Below, piece after piece: positions 50,375-62,497 of a stretch of DNA of 64,000 nt. A program made the position numbers and the translations under genes. The stretch covers positions 15,970,452 through 16,034,451 of the forward strand of contig CM049409.1 in NCBI GenBank assembly GCA_026929865.2, written 5' to 3'. The notes beneath the pieces are model-generated. The model ran no database searches and was not told where the DNA came from. It saw only the letters and a program-made list of their open reading frames with translations. Numbering within the stretch: position 1 is the first letter of the stretch; every line of letters starts with the position of its first letter. This stretch comes from Hyperoplus lanceolatus (taxonomy: Eukaryota; Chordata; Actinopteri; Uranoscopiformes; Ammodytidae).

Positions 50375-50625
50375 GCTATATTGTACTTTCACCCATTTCA
50401 TTTTAATTGCTGCCACTCTTCACCACTATGTAAATGTTTCAATTGTTTTTTTCTCTCTTCACCTGTTGTTGTGTATTTGATGTATTTGCATTGAATATTG
50501 TGTATGTATTGTTGTTTTTCCTTGGAATTTATTTACTCGACATCATTGTAAATGAGGGTCACCCCTCAATTGGTCTCTCGAGGATAAATAAAAGTTAAAT
50601 GAAAAATGAAATGAAAAAATTAACA
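50375..50625 (+). other. 3' UTR and simple-repeat tail of the L2-type LINE
   Basis: Contains CACCCCTCAATTGGTCTCTC, a GAGGATAAATAAAAG word and a tail of TGAAA-type short repeats, features of L2-group 3' ends rather than a poly-A tail. No convincing target duplication was found beyond it. Confidence 0.7.
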
Positions 50626-52264
50626 ATAGTAGGAACTTGCCTACTAGGACCGAACTCTTTGAGGTCACTTGCTCAAAGACACCGAAAAGCAAACAACAGA
50701 TTTTATTAGGGTGTTTTATCCTGTTTGTGTGGAAATATGACTGCTAGAGACAGTGAGCCTTGTAGCCATAATTTGCTATTGTATAAACAATATATGCATC
50801 ATGGAATTAAATTCAAATTTCGGAAATGGTAAAATCTGCGACTACAAAAAAGATATCAGTAGACCAGGTTCTTTAAATAAATGCTGTCCAAAATTGTTCA
50901 GACAGAACAGTGTTTTGAGGTTAATTAGAGACTCATGTGAATACAAAAATGAATTAATCCAAAAACACACCAGTCAGCGTCTGAAAGTATACAGGTGAAA
51001 GAAAGGTGGTCGAGACAAGCAGATACATTATCTGACTGTTGTGGATAACAGCTCTCCACAACAGTGAGTCCAAATGAGTTCTGATTTATGTTTGACTTGT
51101 GCATAATTGGTGGGAAATTACTTTGGTTGAGGTGTAACATTTGTTGTGTTTGTTGGTGTTAAACTGACACAGGAACACTTATATAATGGAATGCACAAGA
51201 GACAAACTTTACACATGTGTACAAAGTAGACATGTGCATTCAAGCATTCATTAGTTGTTTTCATGTTGTGGGTAGCAAACAATAAGTGGGAGGTAATTTG
51301 TGGCATAAATTAAAGGAAGCTGTTGTTTGTCTTTTGTTTGTATTATCTACAAACCCTCAAGGACATGACAAATGTACATATGCAAATGCACACAATCATG
51401 ACCTAATCGCTTAATGGTATAGCTGTGTATTGATCAATCTTTACTACCATTTATTAAGTTGATTGCTAGGCTTGAGCAAATAAAGTGTTTGTGTGCGTCT
51501 GCAGTCTATGTCGATCAAGCTTTAAGTAAAGCTTGCAGGTTTCTCTTGCCTTTCTTTGCATCTGCATAACTGTGTTTGCTTCCCTCCATGTGCACACTGT
51601 ATACATGTACATATGTGTAGGTTTTCCTTCTGACAAATATAACAAATGTACACAGACATTCCCTTGCCTTTCCCCTAGAGACAGCAAAAAACGGGTTGCT
51701 ACATTTTAATAATTGCAACTTTATTGACACATGTCTGTGAAGTATTGTGAGGGCATTACCTGTCAGTATTGATTTTATTATTTATTGATTTGTGTCCTTC
51801 TGTTTCTGCTGCTGCTTTGTGATTCATGGAGCCAGGATAGCAACTTGAAGGTCTCTTCAGACAGCATGTGTTTACAAGTGTGTTTGTGTGTATGTCCCTT
51901 TGTTCATCTGTAGCTGTATGTATGTGTGTGTGTGTGTGTGTTTGCTTGATTAGATGTGTCTGTCTGCCATACAAGTATGGTTCCCTCTACATTTGTATGT
52001 ATATGGGTGTCTCTGTAATAACCTCAGGGAGAAAACAGCTAACATGTGGTTCTGAATTAAAAAGAGAATGAGAAAAACAATCACACTCAAAGACTGATGG
52101 ATTTCATTGGCCTGAAGCCCAGCTGCCACGATCGAGAGGAATTTGTGGCATACATTAAAGGGAAACTGACATTTTCAATGTTTGTTTCCTTATTTCAGTG
52201 CACAATTTGGAGGTTATTGTGAGGGAGGTTTTTGTGCTGTTTCTTCTAAGAACCACTTCGCTAA
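50626..52264. other. Unique sequence, no gene seen
   Basis: A short GT run lies at 51920-51940. TTAAAGGGAAACTGACATTT at about 52157 resembles the ends of TTAA elements but no partner end was located. Confidence 0.5.
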
Positions 52265-52265
52265 A

Positions 52266-52650
52266 TGCATGGCTGTACAGTGCAACAGTTTTGATCGCAT
52301 TTGCTACTGAAATTGATCACGTGCGATGATGAATACAAGTCCATTCACTCTCGTGCGACAGGTTGCTATTGGGGAGAGGCTGTCTTTGAAACACAGAGGA
52401 GCGCTGCACAACACTGCTTAGAGGGCTCTACATTAATATTCCAAATGGGGGTAAATGTAGACTTAGGCAAGTAAGTTATTGAGTCCACCCTCCACTTTGG
52501 CTGGTGAAAGATATGTGTCCTCGGGATCTGTGCTCGTGCAGCTATTCTAGGTATAAAAACTTCACCAACGGTAATTACCGGAAGGAGACGGCACATTACC
52601 GCAGTTAAGTTAGCGTGTGTACAAACAGAACATTTCCTGTGCGCGTTCAC
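52266..52650 (-). mobile_element. Fragment related to the right part of the 59590-63287 hAT, opposite orientation
   Basis: Starting with CATGGCTGTACAGTGC (the terminal sequence there is CAGGGCTGTACAGTGC), the region matches, inverted, about 62900-63287 block by block: TTGATCGCATTTGCTACTGA, TTGTGCAGCG, GAGGGCTCTACATTAA, TCTGTGCTCGTGC, GGTATAAAAACTTCACCAAC, and CATTTCCTGTGC. The far end fades near 52650 and no target duplication was found. Confidence 0.75.
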
Positions 52651-53557
52651 ATTAAACGCTAAAAGTATGCACATATTTTTGTCCGTATTGTATCCATTAT
52701 TATCCATCATTTATTGTGATGAGCTTTAATGCTAACTGCCTTTTTTGTTTTCTCATAATGCTCTGGGAGAGTCTATTATCCCATCACTATTTTTAGTTTT
52801 GAGTGAAATCACTATAGCACAAGTATTCGTATAGCCCAGGTTGTCCTGAAAAAGACAGAACAGAAAGTATAGCTTGACATTACAGAGGTTATACAACCTT
52901 AGTTAGACTATACATCCAGGCAAACCAAAAATTGGCAAAAATAGCTTATCAGGGCTCAGAGTTTTAAATATCACCTAACATTGTGGTTCTTCTATCTGAA
53001 ATGCACAGAAGATGCTCACATTTTTCAGTTACTTCAGAGGCCGGTGCTGACCTTGCTTGCAAGTTGCAAGTGAGCTTCAATTTCAAAACTACCTGCAGCT
53101 AATCTTACACATCTTGATAAGGAGTTGCACATCAAAATGTCATCTTAAAGATGCTACATCAGTTTTTTCTCAGGTTTTTTCTTATCCTCAGCCCCCTGCT
53201 GAAGCCTGAGTTAAATGCTGCTCTTGAGACATCTGAGGGCCTGTCGCATATGTATGTGACCCTGCGTACCTTCCTACCCTTTTCCTCCCTTCTTTACTGC
53301 GCTTTTCTACTGAAAAAAAAAAAAACTTGAAAAAATAAACTAATATTTTGTTCTGAGCTCTCCATACAGGTGAATCATAAAGCCAGATATTCTTCATCGA
53401 ATGGTTTAATATCATTCCCCTGTAGAAACATGTGACATAGGATTTTATTTGAACTTCAGCGGTGGTGCTATTCATTTCCATTAAACGGCAACACTAGTGT
53501 GCATGATCAAGTCCCCGGTGTGATTTCATTATGAGCCACAAAATGCCTGTGTTGACT
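52651..53557. other. Unique sequence, no gene seen
   Basis: Includes an A-run (53312-53325). No supported gene or element. Confidence 0.5.
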
Positions 53558-53561
53558 TTAA

Positions 53562-53862
53562 AGACATACTTCACCGGTTGTAATATGAAGATGTATTGAA
53601 CTCTGAGATCCTATTTAGTATAAATGTGCAAAACAAATTGAAATCGGATAGCCTGAGAAAAGGCAGAAAGAGTGTTTTATGGTCTCACTGTCTAACCCTA
53701 CATGTTCCGTCTTGTGACATCACAGTTAGGGTCAGGATTAACAGGACAGCTGGGCCAAGGGAAGACTGAGGGACGACTGAGGAAAGAAAAACCTCATTCA
53801 TTATATCATAATAGTAATTTTATAATGATAGAATGCTGGTTCCGTATGAGTGAAGTATTCCT
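53562..53862. mobile_element. TTAA-flanked MITE (301 bp), relative of 15079-17921
   Basis: TTAA at 53558-53561 and 53863-53866. The ends AGACATACTTCACCGG and, inverted, AGGAATACTTCACTCA resemble each other. The left half matches 15100-15210 and the right half matches 17800-17921, including CAGGACAGCTGGGCCAAG. It is a short internally deleted form of the 2.8-kb element. Confidence 0.85.
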
Positions 53863-53866
53863 TTAA

Positions 53867-54332
53867 TCCTTCTGTGATAAAGAACAATGACTATGGGATA
53901 CAGAGGGTTTGCAATGGATATGACTTTGCTACATGTGTCGCTGAACTGGCTTGTAGCGGTGTTTATCCCAATAATCTTTATCAGTATCCCAAACTTGTAG
54001 GTATAAACCCAAGCAGCCCAAGCCGACTAATTACTGTCTCTGCTACCTCCACATGGTATCTCACAATAGGCCGATTGTGAAGTTCCAGTGCTACATCATG
54101 AGACGCAAACATAAGCAGCAGGCCAAGGCAAGACAACCCTATAGGCTGGGGCTTTCATACTTTTCAAGGCTCTGCAGTCTCTACAATCTTATAAAGAGTT
54201 ATAACATCTATTGTGTTCTTTTTTTAATACACAAGGATGTTTTCCTTCTCTCTGTCATTCGATTATATCATGGATGATACAGAAATGGCTGCTTTGTTCA
54301 CAATATGTACAACAGTTTGTTGCATGCATTGA
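53867..54332. other. Unassigned sequence with a block repeated at ~55577-55675
   Basis: About 54118-54200 shares ordered words with 55577-55675 (AAGGCAAGACAA, CTTTTCAAGGCT, CTTATAAAG) in the same orientation. An open frame runs through 53850-54080 but no domain is recognised. Confidence 0.4.
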
Positions 54333-55560
54333 TAGATTTTATTTTATTTGTGTATGGACATGACAATGACATTGGAAGAACCAGATGCAATGTTTTCAGT
54401 GTATTAGCATAAATGCTAGTTTACAACACCTGTCCACAGGAGGCTTTTAAAAACAACAAAATAAACAAGTCAAAACAAAGACAAGATCAAATACTGATAA
54501 AACTGACGATTAAAAGAGTAAAAATGCAGTATACAATGGAGTACAGAGCAGCAATATAATAAGTCAAATATATATATAGGATACGTAGAGTACAACAAAG
54601 GCAGCTTGATCAAACAATAAACCAGTTGTAAATTATTTGTGTGAGCACTGTTGATTTGATTTGAGCCGTTGTTTAAGCTCTCTGTTAAAAGTGCTGCTAT
54701 TGGTCTCTAGTTTTAGACTAGTGGGCAAGAGGTTCCACAGTTTTGCCCCCTTTGCAGAGAAAACAGACTGACCAAAAGATGTCTTGTGCATTGGAACAAG
54801 ACAATCACCATTGATATAGGCTCGTGTATTTGCCCGACGAGAGCTCTGACGTTTGATGGCCAATTCAGACAACAGTGGTGACACATGGTTATTTACACAC
54901 TTGAAAAACAATTTAAGATTACTCAAATTAATAAAGTTATCAAAGGTGAAAAGGTTTGTTTAGAATGCCACAGTGATGCCATCTCATGGGTTTCCGGTCC
55001 ATGACTTTTATTGTCTGTTTGTATATTGAAAAGATAGGTTTTAATGTGGTAGAAGAAGTCTGTGACCATGATGTGATACAGTATGACAAATGAGAAAAAA
55101 TCATAGCGTGCATAAATAATTTGGCCGTTTGACATGACAAGTCCCCTCTTATAAAACGGAAACAGTTCAGATTTAGTTTGACCTTCTTTGCAACATACTT
55201 AACATGCGTAACAAATTTTAAATTCTTATCCAGGATGATGCCCAGATATTTTACTTCATTTACTAATTCAATTAATTCATTTTTGATCCGTACATCAAAA
55301 ACATCGGTGACAGGTCTATTATGGATGGAGAAGCACATAGAGACGGTTTTCTTCACATTAATGGTCAACTGAGACAGCTCAAGCCATTTTGAAATGCAGA
55401 GTAATGCTTGTGTCAGGTGCTCACCTGCTAAGCTGGGTGTTTTACTGGACACATGGATAACAGTGTCATCAGCATACATTTGACAGTTGGACCCCGGATG
55501 CATTATGTGATGGACTGACCCTGTGCACACAGTTGCACTAATACAAACTCTGCCTAACAT
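54333..55560 (-). mobile_element. 5'-truncated non-LTR retrotransposon (3' end) on the minus strand
   Basis: Carboxy-terminal reverse-transcriptase coding on the minus strand (about 55600 down to 54633) is followed by a 3' UTR and an AAATAA-type tail near 54333-54350. The 5' edge is not sharp. The clade is not assigned; the RT carboxy region is of the L2/CR1/Rex1 kind and differs clearly from the LINE at 42-50 kb. Confidence 0.75.
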
Positions 55561-55600
55561 GACCCGAATGAAGACACAAGGCAAGACAAACCTATATCCT
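54633..55600 (-). pseudogene. Reverse-transcriptase carboxy-terminal fragment
   Basis: The readable part begins around the catalytic box QMYADDTVIHV (about 55480) and continues through the palm and thumb: LSQLTINVKKTVSMCF, VKYLGIILDKNLKF, HLSYCITSWS. A stop follows after NKPFHL (54940), but a one-base shift near 54960-54980 picks up the continuation LKLFFKCVNNHVSPLL and the carboxy-terminal SAKGAKLWNLLPTSLKL, ending at 54633. Endonuclease and upstream RT motifs are missing. The intact protein would copy element RNA at a nicked target; this remnant cannot. Confidence 0.8.
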
Positions 55601-55956
55601 GTGGAAGAGCTGGAGGGCCGTCCCACTTTTCAAGGCTGTGCGGTCTTATTACACTCTAGCTTATAAAGCAGTATGACCTACAAACATCCATTTACACCAT
55701 TACATATCTCGTCTTATTTTGTATCTCATCATTATTAATGAGACTGTAATTGAGGGCCCGTAACTTATTATTATCCACCATACTTCTTCTTCTTCCTTTT
55801 ATTACTTCCGTCTTTTTTCTAGCTCCTCCCACACTGTTGCTCCTCCCACACAGTTGCACTTAGAAACGCAAACATTTCACAGAACATCCGTCCCCACCCC
55901 ACGGGATGTGCTATTATCCCGTTTTTTGATTTTCCACAAGGGGGCGCTGTTATTAA

Positions 55957-56661
55957 CACTAGAACCGCCAGCGTTCTATTTATACCTATAACCGCCACGC
56001 GGGTCAAATTGACGTGTGCATTTATCACGTTTCATAGCGACTCAGGAATGAAACTGAAAGTAGATATAATATTGCCAATATATTAATGAAAACAGCGTCC
56101 AAATGAGCTAAAATCCTAAATACAATAAACAGTAACATGGCAAACTTATATTTAAGTCAGCTCTAATTGATTGTTCATTAATTTTTTCAAACGTTTGTGT
56201 TTTGAAGCGGAGGATCCCTCTGACGCTCTCTGTCCGGCTCATCTGACAGCCCTCAGCTGTCAGATGAGCCGGACCAGCCGTGGTGTGTGGAACACAGCGC
56301 TCAGTTCTGATCTCTCGCTATCAGACTCGCATCACTCATTTCACTTAGTAACCTAACTCTTGAGGTATTTATCTTCATCTCTACTTTATTGTATGACTGC
56401 ATGTACAGTTGTCAGATCACGGACCCCAAACAATGCCATTGCCTAGCAACTTGCTTGAAAATATTTCATTTTCCTGTGCGGGTCAAATTGACCCAGTGCG
56501 GCGGTTGTAGGTATAAATGCCTGTTTTTTTAATCCAGATTAATTGTGACTGTATTTAACAATAGGGAGAGCATCACAACACAATTTTAGGAAAAGTCAAA
56601 GAGTGGGGCTTTTCAATATTTTATAAAAGTATAGTTATGAGCAATTGAAATTGTTCTAGTG
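55957..56661. mobile_element. TTAA-flanked non-autonomous transposon (705 bp) with internal hairpin
   Basis: CACTAGAAC at the left and GTTCTAGTG at the right are perfect inverted ends flanked by TTAA (55953-55956, 56662-56665). The subterminal words GCGGGTCAAATTGAC (about 56001) and GCGGGTCAAATTGACCC (about 56479) are near-palindromic and occur once toward each end. No long frame. TTAA targeting suggests a piggyBac-like or related element. Confidence 0.85.
56232..56274. repeat. Perfect 18-bp hairpin with 7-nt loop
   Basis: GTCCGGCTCATCTGACAG (56232-56249) is exactly complementary to 56257-56274; the loop is CCCTCAG. It lies near the centre of the 705-bp TTAA element. Confidence 0.93.
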
Positions 56662-57570
56662 TTAAGCCCCGACTGAAAAAAGTTTGAGAGGCCACACCCT
56701 GCACACCGTAAATCCGATTCACTTGAAATTTTCTCTAGGTGTATGTTAGGTTGCTCTACAAAAAATCCTCTGGGACCACATAAATCTGCCTAGGAATATT
56801 TTCCGCTAAATAGCATGAACTGAAAAAGAGGGCTTTAACCAAAACCTTCTCACATTTTATTGTATCAACACCAAATTTCTCATGATTCCCTGGGGGACTA
56901 TACGATAAACATGTCCGTAAAAGATTAGTAGGATAGCTTGAAAAACATGGCCACCATTGACCAACACGTTTATGCAGGGGCGGGGCTTATTAGCAAGTCA
57001 TAACTCATTGACCATAGGCCCTATCATCATAAAACGTGCTAGATATGTGCAGAAGACATGTGGTAGAATGTCCATAACAGTTCGTCCAGATTAACCCATA
57101 GGGGGCGCCAAATGTGAAAACCATAATTCAAAAATGCAATGTTTGACAGGCCACGCCCCTTTCCCCCTGACTCTGATTGACTTGAAATGTCTTACACATG
57201 TACAGCTCATGGTGCTCTACAAAAAAAAGACTCTTGGACCATAGGGCTCAACCATGATTTTTTTTTCTTACCTAATTTGCATGAACTGACATACAGTAAA
57301 GTGACTACTTCATGGATTTCCTATCTATCATCACCAACTTGTATACACAGCCTTAGGGGGCCGACATTCACATTGGTATAGAGTTTTAGCGAGATAGCTC
57401 AAAAAACATGGCAGCCATTGACCAAAACGTCTTCGCAAGAGCGACCATTTTTCTGCAGATTTGACACAACAGTCCGATCGGCCCCAAACTTGGGACTCTT
57501 CTTCAGAAAGCGTTTCAAGCCGGCCGACGGGGGGGCGCCGAGGATGCAGGGCTGGCGGTCGGCGCCAGGG

Positions 57571-57650
57571 GTGCCTGTACTTTTAAAAACTCAGTGGGAT
57601 TTTCTATTTTTTTTTGTAGGTTTTCTTTTGTAAGTGAAATATGTGGAAAC
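57571..57650. other. Short spacer, nothing seen
   Basis: T-rich sequence between the tandem repeat element and the MITE. Confidence 0.4.
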
Positions 57651-57653
57651 TTA

Positions 57654-57888
57654 AGCCCAGTTCAGACCAAAGATTCGCCTTGCAACTGCTTGCAACTGCA
57701 ACTCCTTGCGACGAGACCGCCGAAACGTTCTAAAACTGGACCTTGCGATTTGACATGTTGAATCTTCTGCGACGCCTTGCAACGCGCTGCAACGAGCAGT
57801 TCACACTGCTGCGATTTATCCCCCGCGACGTTCTAAAACCGTCTCGTCGCAAGCAGTTGCAAGGCGAATCTTTGGTCTGAACTGGGCT
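57654..57888. mobile_element. Harbinger-like MITE (235 bp) with TTA duplication
   Basis: AGCCCAGTTCAGACCAAAGA and following bases are perfectly inverted at the right end for about 36 bp. TTA flanks both sides (57651-57653, 57889-57891), matching the TWA target of PIF/Harbinger elements. GCAACTGC-type words repeat inside both arms, so most of the element can fold on itself. Confidence 0.88.
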
Positions 57889-57891
57889 TTA

Positions 57892-59581
57892 GTTGACACT
57901 GCACTTCTGAAGATGAATGCTGCAGAATTCAAGATAATATAGAAACATCTCAAAAAACATTGTATCCTACTTTTTAAACTATGCAACTTAAATAATATTT
58001 GCCTGGGTTAACATCTAAGGATTATACGTGTTCCAAATGTGCATTTGAAGATACATAATCAGTTATTTTCTCAGATATGATTACACTCACAGAGAACGAT
58101 GCTAGTATAACTGTTTTCTGTGTCTGAATATGGCTCCCCATTACTAGGAAAACTGACTTTACTATGTAACATTGGTGGATTGCCCCTTTTACTTTCCTTT
58201 TCAGTCCATGGAGGTCCATGTGTACGGGCTAGGCTATTCATCTCACTTAATGTATGATATGAGAGCTAACCATGGCTAAAGTGTCCGCAGTATTTCACTG
58301 CATAGTATTCTTCCCATCTGAAGCTCTGATATATAATAGCAAGGCTCTTAATAGAAAAGCAGTAAATGAACGGACAGCTGTCAGACACAAAGGCCTTGGA
58401 AAGTAAAAGTAAAGCCAATGAAATTTAGAATGACGTCCTGTCAAAGAGCAGCGGCAGCCCTGAGCCAGGAGAGTGCTGTGACAGTGAGTAATAAGTTGAA
58501 CATCGCTATATATTGAGCTCTGAAGCACCTAGAGGTATTTACATTAAATCTTAAGAGTTCCAGAAGTTAAATGTGACTCTGTACTGGTGCAGTTTAGGCA
58601 GTACAAGTTTATAGTATCAAGATTGAGCAGTTTTAAATGAGTTGAGGTATATTGTCTCTGTTCTGTCATTATTAAACATACAAAAAATGCTTACAGAGTT
58701 TGTATGAATGTCCTACTTTTTTGGCTGATGGCGGTGCCAATAGCTCAAAACCACTTAATGTTAAATAATGTTTTTCATATTTTGAATTTCACTCCCTTCA
58801 CTCCCTGCTTTGCTTCTTTCTCCCAAGGCCTACTTGTTCTTAGAATGAAGGCTGTCGGTAGAGCCTCAGGCGATGGTTAAATCCTATTTAACTTGTATCC
58901 GGGGTCATGGCAGGCAACATATTATAATGTTACATTGGTCTCATAGTGCAGTGAGAATCTTAATAAGGGCACAATGTGAATCTGTTGGCACCTTAGCTTG
59001 TTGAAAGAGCTATTAAACAAAAGACCACCTGATAAAGGTGTACAGCTAATGTCACTCTGCTGGTTAGATAATTAGCTATTCAGCTAAATGACATTAAACG
59101 TCTTGAAAATGTACCTGCAAATGTCAAAATCAGTCAGTTTGGGTGAAAAATTGTGTGGTCTCAACACCTTTCTCCTCAACGCAATGTGCCAGAAAACACT
59201 TCCTGTCCTTGAGTTGTGAGCCAAAATTCTCTCTGTGCGCCTTTCAACTCAACTGTGAACCACACAAGGACACTGGCACGTCCACCTAAAGGTAAAGAGC
59301 TACCAGAAACATTTTAAAGAGAAAATATTTGTTTTGACTGATATGATACTGAATTGATTTATTTATTTATTATTTCTGTTCATTTATAACATCAATGAAG
59401 ATAAAAAAAAGATAAGAAAACAACAAAACAAGAGATACAGTGTCCGAAAAGGAGTAGGTAGAGGCCAAGACATACTGTATATTGCCCTACCCCTTCCTCA
59501 CTTCTCCTCTATCGACTCATACATCAGTTAACTTGCACTTTCCAAATTGAAAAAAATAAATATACCAATATCCCAAATTTA
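57892..59581. other. Unique sequence, no gene seen
   Basis: Ordinary AT-rich DNA. No open frame with recognisable content, RNA gene or element boundary. Confidence 0.5.
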
Positions 59582-59788
59582 TTTACAACCAGGGCTGTAC
59601 ACTTATTTTTTTAGGTGGTAGCACTAGTGCTAGCAAGCAAAAAAATTCAGTAGCACAAAAATAAATTTGGTAGCACACAAAGTATGATCGAAAACTTGCA
59701 TAACCTTAACCCTTGCATTTCGCTCTAATTACCTTTGAGCATGTTATCTTGGTCTCATTTGAGATTCTCAATTAATATTATATCCTAG

Positions 59789-62497
59789 CAAGGGCGTAGG
59801 AACCGGGAGGGACGGAGGGGACGTGTCCCCTCCAATATTGGAGACAGGCGCATTTGTCCCCCCCAAAATGATACCGCTAGGAGAAAAATATTTGATTTTG
59901 AAAATGCTTTTATTTTGAAAGCGCAACACAGCTTCTTGTCACCGGCCTCCTAAATGTGTTTGTTTTGCCCCGAACCAAGCCTTTAAGGTAGCGCGCAGGG
60001 TTGGGAGTTTCAGGCGGGAGTGCCCATTGGAGTGATCTAACGCAGCGCTGCCTTGAAGGCTGCATTGAGGGCACACAACAGACTGTTCGGGAAGTCTTTC
60101 CTTTGCAAAGGCAGTTAGAACGCTACTCGGTTACTTTTTTCACACGTTAACCTGTTCTTTCTGTTAGTAAATGCTCTGCGCAAAAGCTCATTCACTTCCT
60201 ACTTCATCCAAACTGACTTAAACAGCTCTCTGTGTATCGCATCGCTAATTTAAGCCTGTAAACAAACCTAGTGCTGAGTCCGCCTCTCTCATGCTGCTGC
60301 TGCTGGCACATCAGAGGTTCACTGTTTCTGAACGTTACCCAGCATGCGCTCTCTAAAAGCCTTCTGTTCTATGGGCTCGGGCTGCCTACTGTAAATATGG
60401 GTTTTCAGGTCGATGCAAGGTGCGATTTTTAAAAAAAGAAAAGAAAACAGGGTGACGTTTTTATTCATGAAACATTTGGAAACTAAACTTGCAAGAATTA
60501 AATCTCCCACACAGTAACATTCAAAGTATGATTCAGTGTTTCCCCCACGTTCACACAGCAGCGGCTCGCCACCGCTGCTATATTTTCTCCGCCGCTATTA
60601 AAATCCTCCTCCTCCTCATTATTATTCTACTTTTTTTCTTTCTTTTTTTTGGTACGTAGCTCATTTTAGAAACGGGGCAATGCCTAACATAAACGCTGAC
60701 CATGCGTCGGAGGTGAATGTAACTTACTCGGCGGAAAACAGAAACGAAGAATGTGGACTACTGTAGGCTACTGGTGCAAATTCCACAACTCATTACTTGT
60801 GTTACAGTTTAGTACAATATGTAGGCCTATTCATTTATATTTGGCTGCTCCACCAGTCCAGGCAGGACAGGATAGTTAAGTTTCAGTTTCGTTTTTCATC
60901 TCCGTGTCGGACAGCTGTTCGCTCAGCTGATGGGCTCGAGCCTCACGGAGCAGACAGCGGGAGTCAGTCTAAAGTCAGCGATGATCACTCTCACAAATTA
61001 AAAAGCTAAATTATAAAATAAAGCTATCTCTTCTTCCCTCTATCTGTCTGTATAGGGCCTATATTTCTCTCTCCACTGCACACTTAGTCACTACCACTAG
61101 TTTTAAGGAAGCAGAAGGAGGATTATACCCTCATTTTGCACTTTTAAATATTAGAAGATTGCAGGCAAGTAAAATACCACCAGCCATTACATTCTCAATG
61201 ATAGAGACGAATAATTACCTTTTTTTCTTACTGTTTAAATCAAATATTTGAACAATACAGGAGAATAAATATTTGAAAGCAATACAGAATGCATGAAATT
61301 ACTGCATTGTATTCTATTCTATTTTTGTCACCAGGAACCTAAATGTTGTCAATTAGCCTACTTTACATATATTTGGTGCATACAAATTCACCAGAATGCA
61401 GGAAATTGTTGAATGCTCAAAAATGTATTGGGGGACACCCCCAGACCCCTACATTAAAATGTGTCCCAAACCAAGGTTTAATCACAACCTACACCCTTGA
61501 AATTCATGAATAGTTTTGTTTTATTTTAATCTATAGGCCTTTGTATAAGGACACTTTGTAATTTTTATCACATTATTTTAAATTAAAGTCTTAGGTCCTG
61601 CTTATCAATTGCTCATAATAACCAGTAGGCCTACTTCTGTGTTGGACATTACTGAACCTCTTCCCATTTATAGCACACAATGTCCCTGTCTAGTTCCATG
61701 TCCCCAAAAAATCAAATAAAAGGAACCCCCCCCCCCCCCCCTCTGATTTACCGAGTCGTCTCTAGAGGGGTCGGGTGTTTGTCACCTTTTTCACCTCTTA
61801 TGAGTTTGCAGGTCTGGTTTAAGCATTAAGCAAGAACTGTAAATACATTGTGCAAATCATTTTCTGCGTAGTGCCATTTTGTGTAATATTCATTTCTATA
61901 CAAAAATGTCAAAATCTGTAAGTAAAGACAAAAAAAGGCAAAGTTGCAACACCAATAATCCCATCTATCTGATTAGTAATTAGTGCATATTCTCCTCTCA
62001 AAGTGCACTAGATCAATGCATTAAAATGTAAAGGGACCCCCCTAGGACGTTCAGGGACCATGCCACCGCTGCTGAAAAAAATCCTGCGGGAAACACTGTG
62101 ATTGCATATCATATATACTGATTGTTGTTTGTTTTTTTACATTGGATTTTTTTTCTTGTTATTTTACTACTTTTGTCTGGAAAATTCCTTAATATCAGTG
62201 TTTCTGCATAAGTGGATTTTCAATTCATAGATATGGTGATATTTCATCAAGTTCTGAGGTGTCTTTGTGAAGGGATTCAACAAGTGTTATGCAAATTATT
62301 CTGTATATTTGATCTATTTATTATTTTCAAAGCAAATTTGAAAATGGCATATTTTTGCTTTCCATGGAAGGTGGCAGATGGTTGTTATACTGATGTGGAA
62401 AGCTTCTGGTAGTAGTGCTATCATGGTAACCAAAAAGCAGGCGCAGCGCGCACTCGCTTGTGTCCCCCCCAATGTTAAACTCGTTCCTACGCCCCTG
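59789..62497. mobile_element. Middle hAT element, TSD TATCCTAG
   Basis: CAAGGGCGTAGGAAC at the left and, inverted, CAGGGGCGTAGGAAC at the right differ at one base in 15. The perfect 8-bp duplication TATCCTAG lies at 59781-59788 and 62498-62505. Both ends are followed by GTCCCCCC-rich subterminal sequence (59857-59866, 62461-62470). Without the inner element about 1.1 kb remains, with no transposase. Confidence 0.9.
60534..62098. mobile_element. Inner hAT-like element, TSD TGATT
   Basis: CAGTGTTTCCC at the left is perfectly inverted at the right (GGGAAACACTG), with TGATT on both sides (60529-60533, 62099-62103). A 5-bp duplication fits the hAT5-type subgroup. Internal features are a poly-C run (61726-61741) and CACCGCTGCT words near both ends. 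No transposase was recognised in about 1.6 kb. Confidence 0.82.

Larger units (their letters stand above)
41800..50625 (+). mobile_element. L2/CR1-group LINE, nearly full length, interrupted by a piggyBac-like element
   Basis: In order: a putative 5' UTR (about 41800-42068, left boundary uncertain), ORF1 with coiled coil and esterase domain (42069-43103 resumed at 47211-47297), ORF2 with endonuclease (from 47298) and reverse transcriptase (to 50374), and a 3' UTR ending in a GAGGATAAATAAA word and TGAAA-type short repeats (about 50580-50625). Esterase-type ORF1 plus this RT type places it in the CR1/L2 group; the simple-repeat tail favours L2. Without the 4.1-kb insertion the element is about 4.7 kb. 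The reading frames carry one insertion, one frameshift and one in-frame gap, so it is inactive but apparently not very old. Confidence 0.88.
55745..57570. repeat. Tandem repeat element, ~459-bp period, interrupted by a transposon
   Basis: AGGCCAC followed by parallel sequence (CACTTGAAAT or GACTTGAAAT, then GGTTGCTCTAC or GGTGCTCTAC, TGGGACCA or TTGGACCA, and later ACATGGCCACCATTGACCAA or ACATGGCAGCCATTGACCAA) occurs from 56689 and from 57148. Two units are recognisable with about 70-75 percent similarity by eye. The 55745-55952 part (CCCGTAACTTATTATTATCC, GGGGGCGCTG) looks like the leading piece of the same repeat. The TTAA element at 55957-56661 splits it. Confidence 0.65.

Noticed and set aside
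61726..61741. Poly-C run as a regulatory signal
   Set aside because: A simple homopolymer inside a non-coding hAT element, with no supporting context.
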